DNA of 64,000 bases from Malachius bipustulatus. Lineage: Eukaryota > Arthropoda > Insecta > Coleoptera > Melyridae. Within the stretch, counting starts at the first letter, position 1. Each line of letters opens with the position of its first letter. Shown here piece after piece: positions 46,462 through 59,138 of the stretch. The translations under genes were made by a program, and so were the position numbers. Under the pieces are notes generated by a model. It did not search any database. It was given only the letters and a program-made list of their open reading frames with translations, and was not told the DNA's origin. The stretch covers positions 22,915,162 to 22,979,161 of the forward strand of contig OU342637.1 of assembly GCA_910589415.1 (NCBI GenBank), read 5' to 3'.

Positions 46462-47802
46462 ATGGAAAGTAATCTTGCCCAGCTCATTGTTACACAACCT
46501 GGTTTAGATACCTTGAAAAACATGATTTCTGAGATAAATTGGAATGAAATTCTACCAAAAAATGTAATGGACGGAAATGAGGCTATGACAATCTTTATCC
46601 GCACGTTACAAAATTCAATTCAGCAATGTTTCGCTATGAAAAAATATAGACGGCGGCAGAAAAATCTAGTGAACTGGTACAGTTGTGAACTTAAGTGTTT
46701 TAGAAATCTTCTGCAATCATTAAAAACCAGATGTACCGTAACTAATAGGGTAACTGACTGGAATGAGTTTAAATTAGCTAGAAGTGCATATCGCAGGCAG
46801 ATAAAGATTGCAAAGAGGAATGCCTATGCTTCCTACTTGCTGTCTTCTGACAATATACAAAAGACATGCTGGAATATTGTTAACTATGAAAGAGGAAGTC
46901 GAAGGGACAGGGAGCCTTCTGGCACAAACATTCAGGCTAGTGAATTTAATAGTTTTTTTACCGGTATAGCAGATAATATCAGTAAGGCAATTCCTCATGC
47001 GAGGATTGACATAAATAACTTACTAAATGGGTTAGCGCATACTCCGAAGTCACTGTTTCTCACCCCTATTACGCCAATTGAGATTTCTACTATAGTGGGC
47101 AATTTAAAAAATAAAAAGGGATTGGACTGTTATTTAATGAACAGTAAAATTCTCAAATTTATCTGTGAAGAGATCAGCGAAATCCTTTCTGAAATTCTTA
47201 ACTCTTGTATGCTAGAAGGTATATTTCCAGACGTACTGAAACTGAGTAGGGTTGTCCCTGTATTTAAGAAGGGCCAATCTGACGTTGTTGATAATTATCG
47301 ACCCATTGCCATCACACCTATAGTAGGTAAGATCTTTGAAAATGTCTTGAAGCAGAGAATAATAGACTTCTTCAAACTAAACAAAATAATTTCACCTAAC
47401 CAATATGGTTTCAGAGAAGGCCGATCAACCGTTGATGCAGCAATGACCCTGATATCAGATATAGTGGAAGGTTTGGATCGATGCGAACTCACGAAAGTAA
47501 CTGCCATCGACCTTACAAAAGCATTTGATTGTGTGAACCATGAGTTGTTGCTTGATAAGTTATATCGCTATGGCATTAGAGGGGTCGCTCTTGAGGTGTT
47601 TAAGACCTATTTGGAGAATAGAGTACAATATGTAGTATGGAATGGAACGCAGTCTGGTGCTTTGGTTCAGAAGGCTCTTGGTATCCCGCAGGGATCAATA
47701 TTGGGACCAATACTTTTTATATTATTTATCAATGACCTTCCAGACTTTATTAAAGACGCTTCCACTGTTCTGTACGCTGATGACACGATGCTCTATACAT
47801 AG
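46462..47802 (+). pseudogene. RT protein, linker to catalytic YADD
   Basis: The 446-codon frame has a basic linker (YRRRQKNLVNWYSCELKCF), then RVVPVFKKGQ with NYRPIAITPIVGKIFE (motif 1), NQYGFREGRSTVDAAM (motif 2), AIDLTKAFDCVNHELLL (motif A), GIPQGSILGPILFILFINDL (motif B) and LYADDT (motif C). All catalytic aspartates are present. The protein would copy element RNA at the nicked target. The frame ends three codons after YADDTML because of a shift; the next block lies in another frame. Confidence 0.8.
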
Positions 47803-48553
47803 AACCGGGCAATCCTCGGATGTTGAGGAAAACATGCAGCAAGCGGTTGAGGCGGCATCTAATTGGTTTGCTGCAAATATGCTACAGTTAAATGCATCTA
47901 AGACTCAGTCTTTAACTATAACCTCTAGTAAGCTCGTGCCCAGAGAGGAACCCATATGTTTGCTGGGGTTGCATATAGATCAGCACCTGACATGGTCTAG
48001 ACACATAACGAATGTATGCTTGAAAGTCTCTAAGGGCATATTTATTTTGCGTAAACTACAAAGCCTCCTACCCGAAGATACTTTAAGAATGGTATATTTC
48101 TCTTTAATACAGAGTCACCTGACTTATTGCCTACTCCTTTGGGGAGCCTCAACTGACGCAACGCGTGCGTTTGCTACTCAGAAAAGTGCCATAAGGGTGC
48201 TAGCGGGAGCGGAATTCCGTGCACATTGTACACCATTTTTTAAAAGATTTCAGATAATGACCCTGCCCTGTCTGTACATTTATATGACTTGTGTACACAT
48301 TCACGAAGTGGCTCAGAAGTTGCCCGTTCGGGGTGACTTTCATCTCTATGGTACAAGGAATAGACAGCTCCTCCAAATTCCCTTCTCGAGGATCAATATA
48401 ACCGAGAAAAATAAATTGAATTACCGGCTGTATAATAAACTGCCTGATACATTAAAAGTACTCAAAATAAGAAAATTTAAATCGCAATTGAAAACTTTAT
48501 TAATCGAACATGCATTTTATGATGTAAAACAGTTTTTGTCTACCAATTTATGA
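47796..48553 (+). pseudogene. RT protein, thumb and C-terminal domain
   Basis: After the frameshift: NMLQLNASKTQSLTI (motif D), LLGLHIDQHLTWSRHI (motif E), LRMVYFSLIQSHLTYCLLLW, then LPDTLKVLKIRKFKSQLKTL and the end YDVKQFLSTNL with a stop at 48551-48553. No RNase H domain follows. Apart from the shift near 47795, no other stop breaks the frame. Confidence 0.8.
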
Positions 48554-48729
48554 TTTATTTTCTAGGTGATATGTGTCTATATATCTTGCTTCTAATTTTT
48601 ATTGTCTTGTATTTACCTATTGTCTTATATTTACCTACGACGTGCCTAAAATGCTGCAATTCTTTTGTTTCAAATGTAATTGTATTATTAATGGCAAATA
48701 AATATTATTATTATTATTATTATTATTAT

Positions 48730-50269
48730 GAGGTCGACCCTGAAACCTGCGCCCATCAATATCTTCATAAATCTGAAATACCCTGTATAAATCCTTAGAT
48801 GAGAACATTTTTTATTAAAAATAGGTAGGTGCATGGATTCAATTAGGGTTGATTTAAATTGTTGATTTCAAATTCAAATAAACGTCTCAGACTAAAATGT
48901 GATCGAATACCTACCCTAATTAGGATTCCGCTCCTGAATTGAAGGATGTAAGATAATTCGTTTTTTGTAACCGAGAAATTGGCAGATGAAAAGGGAACTG
49001 AAAGGCTCGTATTGTATAAATTATCACAGCCTTTCAAGATTGTACAGGGAAAATAAAAGAAAGTCTAGTTTTTTTAGTTAGGTGAGTACCTAAATAAGTG
49101 GAAGAATATTTTCAGCAGGACGATAAAAAACTCACAAGGCTGATTCAGTTTAATGCTGATTCCGTTTGGAAAAACGCTAGAAATATCCCAGCTCACACTT
49201 TGTTTTCTGGTTATACGTCAAAATAATGTATTAAAACTTTTTACGTTTTATTTACGTTATTTTACCCCTTGATTGCCTTTTAACTTGCCTATTATTATGG
49301 GTATCAAATATTTGCAAAGAAATGCATGTTAAATTTGAAGAAACGGACAGAGTTCAGGAGTGCACTTAAGCCACTCATTTGGATCAATTATGCTGCCTTC
49401 CCAGTAATTACATTTCACTCCAGCATTCATTCAACCGTGTTTATGAACTAAACGAAAGGGTAGATTGCGAATTGAAAGCCACATTGGTTGTTGCGTCCTC
49501 CGGTTGTTTTATACCAGCCAAACGAGAGTATTAGAAAAGAAATGACTCAATACAATTTTCTGTTGGTACTCGCATTCTTATTACATCGATCTGCGTCATT
49601 CAGAATTTTATTTATTATCAATTAGAATATTGAATGACGCTGTAAATTTTATATTCTCAACCCTAATATGGTAGAATCTCTGCATATTGATAAGAAATAA
49701 AGCACTATACTCGTAATGTTTCAAAAATCTACCCTGCATATCAATGAAGTGTGGTAATGTTGTAGGTAAGTATTTTGCTACTTTTAAAGTAACATCTTCA
49801 GGCATAAATGAATTTTAGAAAATTATTGATATAGTAATGTAGCAACAGTGTGGTATAACAATAATAGTGCTAATAAAACAGGCAAGTTATTTAGATTTAA
49901 CTCCGCTATGCTAGTCCCTAGCTTGGGGCCTTACCATTCAAGAGGTAAGGAAGGAGGAGGGATCGAGGAGTATCACTTCGTTAAAAAACTAACGTCCATC
50001 TGACCCGGATTACAGCACTCTGTGATGGCCCCGGCATGCCAAGGTCAATAGTCATAGTCAGAGAATCACATTCGGATTCAATCTAGAGTTGAAAGAGCAC
50101 AGGAGCTTGCTGTGAGAGAAAATTGGTCTTCATAGTCCAGAAAGCCAGTTTACGGGGCGAAAACTTATAATAAAAATTACTTGGTCCTCCAGGTTGGGTT
50201 TTGGGGCAATGGACCTGCACTTCATCACCCGCAAAAACAAGTAAAAAGTAAAATTTCTCAACAAGGGTT
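48730..50269. other. unassigned DNA
   Basis: One isolated ACCCTGTATA lies at about 48780-48789 with no partner. Otherwise no coding motif or repeat pair was found. Confidence 0.4.
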
Positions 50270-53207
50270 CGGAATCTGACGAAATATTTAACCCGAGATA
50301 ATTGGCAAACGAAGTTTTTTGGAAATTAAGAAAAAGGGACAAAGCACAGAAGAAAAAAATTACTACATCCATATACAATCAAAGCTACCGAAAGAAAAGA
50401 GAGATCGTAAGGGTGTATCGTAGGATTTTAGATAAAAAGAACTACAAAAGAAACAGAAAATCCTGGGATTAAATCAATGACCAAATTCTGCAGGTAGAAT
50501 TGGAAATATATAAGTATCATGGGTTCACAATGATGATGCTAGTGAATCAAACAAAGACCTTTTTTATTGTGATTTGACAAGGCTTGACAAGTTAGAAGGA
50601 CTTAGTGACCGTAAAGAAATGATATTGTTTGGAGATTTATGGTTGGCGACTAAATTATCCAGTTGTTGGACCATATGGCGAAAACGTGGTCAATTAAAGG
50701 CCAACGTGAACGACTAATTGAATTTTGTTACCAAAATGACCTAAAAATATCAAATAAATGGCGGAAGCACAAAGATTTGATACATTGATTTATACGACTA
50801 CAACCAACAAGATACCTGAAATCCATCATCGACTATACAGGGTGCACCATGTATCCTTCTCTATATTGCTATCTCCTAACGCTAACGAATACAGGATCGG
50901 TTAAACAAGTCCAAAGGAGCGCAATTTTGTGGCCATCTCGATTCCGTCGAGACATAGAAGATATCTGTGACCGTTCCTGAAATATCCTGAAAAAACTGAA
51001 AAATCGAGATTTCTTATTTTTTACATATCTTTTTTGTTATTGGAGATTAATGAATAATTTTTTGTGGGCTTACATAAGTCGTCAAGAGCTACCCATCTGA
51101 TATTTCAAAAATTTTCAAAGCCGACTAGATCCCAGAATTTTCATAGTCAATTTTCGTTTTTCTTATGGCCACCATAGTGTTTTTTTTTAACGTTGTTCGG
51201 TATAAAAAAATCATAAAAACAAAAAATTATTAAACTTCAAAAAATAAATTAAAAAATTTTTTATTCTTCTTTATTCTTTACAAAAAAGACACATTTTTAG
51301 ACCGAATTTCATAGATAAATTAAAAAACCATAAGGCAAGCACTACTTCGGCGTATTTTACAAATGTTGACGTTTTTTGACGATTTTTTATTAGGTTTTTC
51401 TTTGAAAAATTGAGAATCAAAATTTAAAAAAAAATTTTTGAAGTTTATTAATTTTTGGTTTCCATTATTTTTTTCATATCGAACGACATAAAAAAATAAT
51501 ATGGCGGCCATAAGAAAAACGAAAGTTGACTGTGAAAACTCTTGGATCTAGTAGGCCTTGAAAATTTTTGAAATGTCAGATGGGTAGCTCTTGACGACTT
51601 ATGTCAGCCCACAAAAAATTATTTATTAATTTCCAATAATAAAAAAGATATGAGGAAAATAAGAAATCTCGATTTTTCAGTTCTTTCAGGATATTTCAGG
51701 AACGGTCACAGATATCTTGCATGTTTTGACGAATTCGAGATGGCCACAAAACTGCGCATCTTTTCTCTAATTTAACGGACCCTGTATCTCTTAGCGTTCA
51801 GGAGATAGCAATATAGAGAAGGATACATGGTGCACCCTGTATTATTGTTATACCAAACTTAAATTAAATGATGTACGAGTCATGAGAGGACCAGAATGTG
51901 GCATCGATCACTATTTTATACGATCAAATGTATATTTTCCCTTTAAAAATCATGCACCGACAGTAAATGATGCGCAACACAAGAATGATGACATAACAAC
52001 TGACGACACTGTCATACAACCTAGAAGGGCTAGAAGACGATTCTATGAAATTCTTATACATATCAGATCCGCCTATCATGTAAACTTACCACCATAGAAA
52101 CTGGTTCACCGAAAGCTACGTATGAAGCGCTAAAAACTGCATCCACCAAGCAGCCAAAAAAGCCCTAGGAGAGCAAACGGATCAGCGTCAGATTCCTAAC
52201 TTTGAATCGTGGTGGAATTCCAACTTAAAATACATGGTTGAAGGGAAAAAGAATGCGCAAGAGATGATCAAAAATTATCAAGATAAATACGTGTACAAAA
52301 GTAAAAGGAAAAAGACACTAAAAAATAGTCGATGCTAAGAATTAATACTGGCAAATTACATGTGGAGAAGTAGATAGATGTATTGGGAATACCTATTAGG
52401 ACAAATAAAACATGGGAAATATTGAATGGAATAAGAACCAACAGTAAAGATACAGCAGGAATAAGTCTGAGTAGCATGCGAGAGTGGAAAAGCTATTACG
52501 AAGGACTAACTGAAGATCGACCAAACCAAACAACATGATACAGACATGGGAGATTCAGACATCATAGAACGAGACCTGGTTCCAAAAACACCTGAAGAGA
52601 TGCAGTATTATCTCACATGGAAAACAAAAAAGCCCTGGCGTCAGGACATATTAACGTCGAACTGTTGAAAGCAGCGCCTAATGCTATTATGGATATTTTA
52701 GACATCACTTTCAACACATTCATTTCAATTGGGCGAAGAACCACCAAACGAATGGAGAAAGCCTATAATTACTTCAATCTTTAAAAAAAGAAGATAAGCG
52801 AAACTGCAGGAATTATCAGGACATATAGACGTAATGTGTTCAGTGGCACGTCTATATATGAAGGGGTGTTAAAACGTAGAATTGAGGAGCAGTATATGGA
52901 TTAAGAAGACGCAGAATGTGTTCAGGGAAGGAAGATCATGTATTGATGGTATTTTTACATTGAATAATTTTATAGTAAAACGAAAAGAAAAAGAATGAGG
53001 GAGAGCTGTTCCAAAAAACCAAATTTGCATTTAATTTGATGATTTGCAAAAGGCATACGATACAGTGCCATTAAGTAAGTTATGAGTTATGACCTTGCGT
53101 GAAACACAATGGTATCGATGAATCCTAGATTGACGCTGTCACCGTCATCAGAATCCTACAAGTCCAAGAAGTTTTTTAATAAGAGCACAGATCCATATTT
53201 ACTTAAA
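50270..53207 (+). pseudogene. APE-type non-LTR retrotransposon relic, hit twice by palindromes
   Basis: In shifting frames: KKKGQSTEEKNYYIHI, then WVHNDDAS, DRKEMILFGD, RERLIEFCYQNDLKISNKW and LKSIID at 50835. The palindrome 50834-51842 interrupts, after which TKLKLNDVRVMRGPEC and IDHYFI (SDHYxV block) complete an AP endonuclease. Then ALASGHINVELLKAAPN, NEWRKPIITSIFKK, REGRSCIDGIFTLNNFI and DDLQKAYDTVPLSKL give RT motifs 0-A. The second palindrome begins at 53208 and the rest of the RT is not found beyond it. Many stops and shifts: an old copy. Confidence 0.65.
50834..51842. mobile_element. palindromic repeat of about 1.0 kb, TATACAGGGTGCACC ends
   Basis: Left end TATACAGGGTGCACCATGTA, right end TACATGGTGCACCCTGTAT. 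The arms pair over most of their length (CTCTATATTGCTATCTCCT, AGGAACGGTCACAGATATC, GCCGACTAGATCCCAG). No protein. It sits in the AP endonuclease of the surrounding relic. Partial relatives: 9579-10201 and 30588-30745. Confidence 0.8.
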
Positions 53208-54593
53208 TACAGGTGTCCCACGACCTGACTGCCATAGCTTAAGGGTAGGTGTAGTTTTTCAAGGCGATTCAGGATCTGGTTTTTAAATTTTCCTGAGGCC
53301 CTTCGTTTCGATTATACAGGGTGATTTGTGCAATTTGCCGAAATCTTTGATGAGCGATATCTTTTGAACGAATTGATCGAATTTAACGAAATTTGGTAGA
53401 TATGCTCTACTAATGACACTTAATACCTCGCATTTTTCGCCTATTCGAAAACTGCAGGGCCGTACTAATTTTTTTTGATATCTTTCGGCTTTGTCGAAAA
53501 GTTAACCCTGAATGCATTTTATTCAAAGTTTGGTACCATTTTCTAAAACTACGTGAAAAATGCTACAATTATGGTAGAAAAATACTTGGCATCATTAAAC
53601 GAATCGAGAAGAAAATTCAGTTTTTTAGTTTTTTATTCGGAATTTCAATTCATGTGTTGTTCATAATTGAAGAAAAATCAAAAAATGTGGTTTTTTAAAA
53701 CTTGCGTATTTTGTATTTATTTCAAATAAATTTACTTTATCTACAGATTTAGCCAAGATTGGGGACCCTTCTACAGATTGTTTCGAGCTAAAAAAAAATT
53801 TTAAATGGTTTTTAGATTAATTTCAAGGTCAAGGAAATGTGTTGAGTTTGATGGTGGTCTCCTTGACCATTACCTGCACTGAATTGTAGTTTTTCTTCCC
53901 AACATTTGTGTTGATATTTTTCTTCCTGTTTCGTTTATGTGGATACTTATTTGTCTATTTGGTAATGTGTTAAATGTGTTGTTTATTTTGCTGTTAAAAC
54001 TTATTCTTTTAGCTCTAAACAATCTGTAGAAGGGTCCCCAATCTTGGCTAAATCTGTAGATAAAGTAAATTTATTTAAAATATACTACAAAATGCGCAAG
54101 TTTTAAAAAACCACATTTGATTTTTCTTAAATTATTAACAACACATGAATTGAAATTTCGAATAAAAAACTAAAAAACTGAATTTTCTTCTCGATTCAGT
54201 TTAATGATGCCAAGTATTTTTTTTACCACAATTGTAGAATTTTTCACGTAGTTTTAGAAAATGGCACCAAACTTTGAATAAAATGCATACAGGGTGAACT
54301 TTTCGACAAAACCGAAAGATATCCAAAAAAATAAGTACTGCCCTGCAGTTTTCAAATCGGCGAAAAATGCGAGGTATTAAGTGTTATTAGTAGAGCATAT
54401 CTACCAAATTTCGTTAAATTCGATCAATTCGTTCAAAAGATATCGCTCATCAAAGATTTCGGCAAATTGCACAAATCACCCTGTATACTAGAAACGAAGG
54501 GCCTCAGGAAAATTTCAAAACCAGATCCTGAATCGCCTTGAAAAACTACACCTACCCTTAAGCTATGGCAGTCAGGTCGTGGGACACCCTGTA
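53208..54593. mobile_element. 1386-bp palindromic repeat with three concentric layers
   Basis: The outer ends are TACAGGTGTCCCACGACC and GGTCGTGGGACACCCTGTA. The second layer is TATACAGGGTGATTTGTGC (53313) with GCACAAATCACCCTGTATA (ending 54487). A third pair is AACCCTGAATGCATTTT (53505) with AAAATGCATACAGGGTGAAC (54280); it points the opposite way to the others. The inner arms GTAGAAGGGTCCCCAATCTT flank a loop of about 230 bp. It has no coding capacity. Confidence 0.8.
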
Positions 54594-57225
54594 AAATATC
54601 TTCTAATTTTTGCAATTCACATCCGTATTTGAAAAATCGAAATTCTGGCCCTGCAAATATGAATCGTCAGATCAAAAAAATTACATCGAAAAAATAAAGC
54701 TGGTCAGTAATAATTATTGTAATAATTAAAATGTGGTTTTAGTTTTTCCAAATCTTCAATAATAACGTCGTGAAATAGGAAAAACTGAACGGTTTTCGAA
54801 ATCCCCAAGCTGTTCTTTTTTATCTTGGACACAGGTATATCCGATCACTAGGCCGTTTGAATGATATGAAACAAATAAAGATAAACCTTTTTTTTTTTTT
54901 TTTTTTGATTAGGTTAGAGATCATTCAACATTGACAAGTATTGGACGAATATTGTCCAAGATCAGATAAACTTAACTGTGGATCTTCTTCACTATATTCG
55001 AGCAATTCTGCGCGGTTTTTTTTAATTTAAGTTGGGGTCTTCCAACATTTTATCAGGATTGGAACATGGACCAGAATTATTATAAACACTAATCCACGAT
55101 ACAATCTTTATTATATTTGAGCAACCGGGCGGTTGAAGGATGTTTAAAGAATAGGATTTTTGCTATTTGTAGAGGAGGTACAAAGGGCCCAAAACAGAGG
55201 CCCAGTTTCTAAGAATCATCGTCTCTGCTTCAATTCATGTGGCTTCCTTATCATTTCTTAGTTTAAATTATAAACTTTCTTTGTACGTGATCTTCTGTTT
55301 TTTTTTCTCCTGGCCAATTTTTTTTTCTTATAGCTTGGCTCTGTTGATTTATCAGATTATCAGATAATGAACTAAACAAAATGTGTGGAAACTGGAAAAA
55401 TATCTCTAGTTCAATCATGTAAATTGTATTATATTTTAACGTGATTCTTTATATAAAGCACGTTCGATGGGATCCCTTCGATTTGGAGAGAGTCACGTAC
55501 GTCTCCAAATATGGAATAATACTGATTTCTATTATAAAATTTGTAGGAAAATAGGGTTGAAAAACTCAAATTTATAACACAATGAATAAACAATCCTTAA
55601 ATAACTTAAAGGCAAATGTTTACTCTAAACAAATCAGTAAAAATGTAGCAAAATGATTCAAATTAAAGGCAGTGTAATCTAACTTGCTTTGTAAAGTAAC
55701 AGAAGAGCGTTCTTGAGCGTAATTTGAAAGTTTCTTCTTAACATTTCACTTCCGTCCTGAGACCAACTGTTACGATTTAGAATGGTCAATTATAGGAAAC
55801 AAAACGAGAAAAATCTCTAAGTGCGCCATAATTTTCCTCCCTTAGCCGCTTCTACAAGACACGCAGAAGTTAATTAAATATTGATTGAAGTTTGTAATTT
55901 CTCGGATGCTTTTAGGTACTTTAACTTTTTAAAAAAGAAGAAGCTATACAAATATTGTCATTAATAATTAGATTTTCACCTTGCGGCTAGTTAGATGTTC
56001 TGGCAATGATTGACGAGGAGCTTGTTGAATGTCCACAACGATTTCAAGATTGTTCCAATTTTTCTTTATTATAGGAACATATTATTAAAAATGATAGTGG
56101 GATGTGATTTAAACAATTATTATAACAACAAGGACTAAGTTCGTAAAACTTTGCACAAATAACGTGAGTTGGAAACCTTTTCCACAATTTTCTTAAGTGG
56201 ATCGTTATCAAATTTAATTAAACGAACTACCTACATAGCGAATACTGATGAAAGTAGTCATATTTACGCAACATCGTTTGAAAATATTTCAGGGTTCATT
56301 GAAGCTTCTTTTAAAATTGAACGAGTTCTATTCATACCGGAATGATATTTGCTTTTTGAAGTAATTTCTTCGAATCAAACAGGATTATTTATTTCATGAA
56401 AGCAGTATGATGGTAGGCAATGAGAAATCCTATATTTCCGATATAAATACTCGTAGGTAGGATGAAATTATTGCTTTGAAGCAAAGTGTGAGATAATATC
56501 TTGCAGCGTAGTTTCAAAGGCTGAGTATTTTATTGTATATAATATTTTATTTTTCCGATTTTTTTATTACTAATTTGAAGACATATTCCGAACAAAGATT
56601 CAAACTATAACAAAAATATGTTCGATCATTTTCTCCTCTATTGTAGTTATTTTCAGACCAGTCCAATTTACCTTCTATAATAAGAGGCCTGCTTCTTCGC
56701 TGTCTCTTATACCGTAATGCGAAGACATTCATACGAAATACAGTGACTAGTGACGTTCTTCCCAGGGTCTACTGGGCCTGGGCGACCAGTATATATAATT
56801 CCGATTCCTATCGGAAGATTTTTTTGCCATAATTAGGGTACCATGTAGGAAGCTTAAATCCGAGTTTTCGACTATCAACCCCTAGCAGGATTTCCGCCAT
56901 CTCTAGTGAAGTTGTGTTTCGCGATTAAGCGTCATTTTCAACTGGCTCGCCATTGAGATCTCCTAAACCTAAACTATAAAAGATATTGAGTCGGTTAGAT
57001 TAGCGAAAATTTTCACAATTTTATGCTTAATAAGAATGTGAGAAGAAAAATTGGAGATTTTCAGTTGTTGTTGAAATATGCTAAAAAAAATCTGAAAACT
57101 CGAACCATATTGTTTTTTGATGTCATTCGTTATAGGTATTCTAGATTCTGGAATCTTAGGAGGGCAGCAGAACAAGTCCACTGCACTGAGCTCACAGGTG
57201 ACCCATTGTGCCTCTTCCTTTCCGT
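54594..57225. other. unassigned AT-rich DNA
   Basis: A poly-T run lies at about 54889-54906. No coding motif or repeat pair was found in 2.6 kb; frames at 56547-56732 and 57023-57355 are not convincing. Confidence 0.4.
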
Positions 57226-57229
57226 GGTT

Positions 57230-57780
57230 GCCTCACTCCTTAAGCCATCCCAGGCTCAGAAAGAACTGAACCAGGGCACCCGGAAGAACTCCAGAGAGGT
57301 CGCGAAGGCTTGGCTGATGGCAGCCAAGCATAGATCCACGGAAATTGGAGAGTGAAGGACGGCGGCACAGGATATGTTCCACAGTCTCCTTCTCTTTGTA
57401 ATATTCCCTGCATAGTGGGTCAGTCCGCAGTTTAGTGCGCAGTGCCCGGTATAAAGATGCCAATCACTAATTTGAGTGTTAAACGGGATATTTGAAGACA
57501 GTATTTAGTGAGTTTGTTGGCCGGTACCCGTATATGATTTGTTTGGGGAAGCAGCCCGTGAGGGCATTTTGCCAGCATCGTACATGTTCCACCATACTGT
57601 CCTTGTTTATAATTATTGAGTAGAGGTCGCGTAATGCAAGTGTCACATGAGGCTCGGGCGCAGAGGAAGTTTTGGGTCCCTCTCGAGCTAGCCTTGTTCC
57701 CTTTTGATGGTGGAGGCTCTTTTTATCCAGGACAGCGTAAGTCTGTTGTGGTTAGCAACAGCCGTTAAGGCCTCGTGCGC
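57230..57780 (-). pseudogene. jockey/R1-like RNase H 3' end relic
   Basis: Read on minus from 57780: HNRLTLSWI (RNase H strand), ANKLTKYCLQISRLTLKL, WHLYTGHCAL (the LLTGHC block), then after a frameshift LRTKLRTDPLCREYYKEKE with VEHILCRRPSL, the C-terminal knuckle, in which the second cysteine (CxxC) is replaced, and finally FFLSLGWLKE with a stop at 57233. Same domain order as 18640-19640, opposite strand, different sequence. Confidence 0.65.
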
Positions 57781-58276
57781 CTTTAGGTCGGTAGGTAGTA
57801 AAAAAAAAAACTCGTAAAAAAATAACTCAACAAAAAATGTGTAAAATTCAAAGGATTTTTTTTAATTTCATTCTTTTTCAAAAAATAAAATCCTTTGGGA
57901 ATTTCGGAAATTATTCGTAATTAAATTCAGGTCTCATTTTGGGGGGCGACATTTTCATTTTTTGTGCGTAGTCTAGTACACAGGCGGTAGGGAGTTTGAG
58001 CTGGAAACATACTCTACCTCTCTGTTTTTTTTTTTACATACGCTTTTAGGTAGTCTGAGTTACGGGGAGCGGTTTTTTATGTTTTCAACCCTTACTTTGT
58101 AGAATCTCTGCATATACTGATGGATGATGAATGAAACACTAATGGTTTAACAAATTCTACTGTATACATTGTAATTTTTCAAAACAAATTATAAAACAAA
58201 TTGTTTACCTTTAAGGCCTCCTCGCTCCCCCCTATCCTTACCGCAAAACTTGAAGACTTTTGTGTATTTGGAACAC
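57781..58276. other. unassigned DNA
   Basis: Nothing recognised between the RNase H relic and the LTR. The bases just before 58277 would be the target duplication of the Gypsy element, but the partner lies outside the window. Confidence 0.4.
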
Positions 58277-58982
58277 TGTAGCACCCCTTTTTGGGGACAC
58301 CTACATTTGATTTGTCTTTTTGATTAATTCTCAGGGAGGTTCTTTTGAGGATTACTTTGCATTAATTAAAGGAAGAGTTAATTAAATATACTTTACTATA
58401 ATACTATTATTGTTACATAAGGACAACACAATTACAAATTTATCCCCCACAAGTTATAACTTAAATTCTAGAATAAACTCAACAAAGCTTAATATAATCA
58501 AAGACTCACGGTAACATCCGGGGTGGGGCTCTTGACTGCCACATTAGAATTATTAAACTGAAGAATATAAGTAATTGTTAAACTGAAGATGATTATGCTG
58601 CTTGCTGCTTTACCCTTCGGGGTAACGGATGATGAAGACTGTAGATTGGAGACGAAGTTATACGAAATTATATTGCTTGGTACACTTCTAAATTATTACC
58701 AATATTAACACTCGGGATTTTTATTATTAAAAGTACACTCTGTATATTACATTACCAATATTAACACTCGCAGGAGACACCGATCTGCCTATCTTGCAGG
58801 AAAGGGTCCGTCTTTCGTCGAGCACCGCTAGTACCCGACTCCCTTCACAGTAGTCGAAATTCGCACTTCCCTTACCATCCAGCTTCGTGGTGGTCCTTTC
58901 CTTCGTTTCACCCCTCACCTCACATAATTCACTCTTATAAGTCTATAGGTAAAATATCAGTCCCAATCATTGGCGTGCTTCA
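58277..58982 (-). repeat. candidate 3' LTR of the Gypsy element
   Basis: On the minus strand the 706-bp block begins TGAAGCACGCC and ends GGGGTGCTACA; these are near-inverted copies with the TG...CA ends expected of an LTR. Immediately upstream is a purine tract, CCTTGGGGGGCTA (58983-58995), a fitting polypurine primer site. A direct repeat of GAGTGTTAATATTGGTAAT lies inside, about 60 bp apart. The matching 5' LTR lies outside the window, so this is inferred from end structure only. Confidence 0.6.
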
Positions 58983-58995
58983 TAGCCCCCCAAGG
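58983..58995 (-). other. polypurine tract
   Basis: CCTTGGGGGGCTA on the minus strand directly precedes the LTR start TGAAGC. It lies 144 bp after the gag-pol stop codon and would prime plus-strand DNA synthesis. Confidence 0.55.
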
Positions 58996-59138
58996 TTGAA
59001 AATCCCTGGACTGCCAAAGAAAAAGGGGTTTTCAAGCTTCATAACAAGCACGACCCTTAAAAATTTATTTGTCCCTTTGAAAAATAAAAACAACACCAAA
59101 ACAATAATTCAATTCTTAGTTCTCTTTTTTTTTTTAAC

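Larger units (their letters stand above)
46440..48729 (+). mobile_element. CR1/jockey-group non-LTR retrotransposon, 5'-truncated
   Basis: The copy holds a nearly complete reverse transcriptase protein in two overlapping frames, and ends with AATAAAT and an (ATT)n run at about 48697-48729. The endonuclease and ORF1 are missing, so it is a 5'-truncated insertion. One frameshift near 47795 separates the frames. It is better preserved than most of the other relics. Confidence 0.75.

Noticed and set aside
53205..53225. Frame reading NTGVPR across the start of the palindrome, like RT motif B
   Set aside because: The TACAGGTGTCCC sequence is the terminal repeat itself; its inverted copy is at 54575-54593, so the motif is a coincidence.
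58565..58590. CTGAAGA motifs as further hammerhead cores
   Set aside because: No GAAA and no pairing stems follow; the same holds for the CTGATGA sites at about 1654, 11498, 39270 and 56245.
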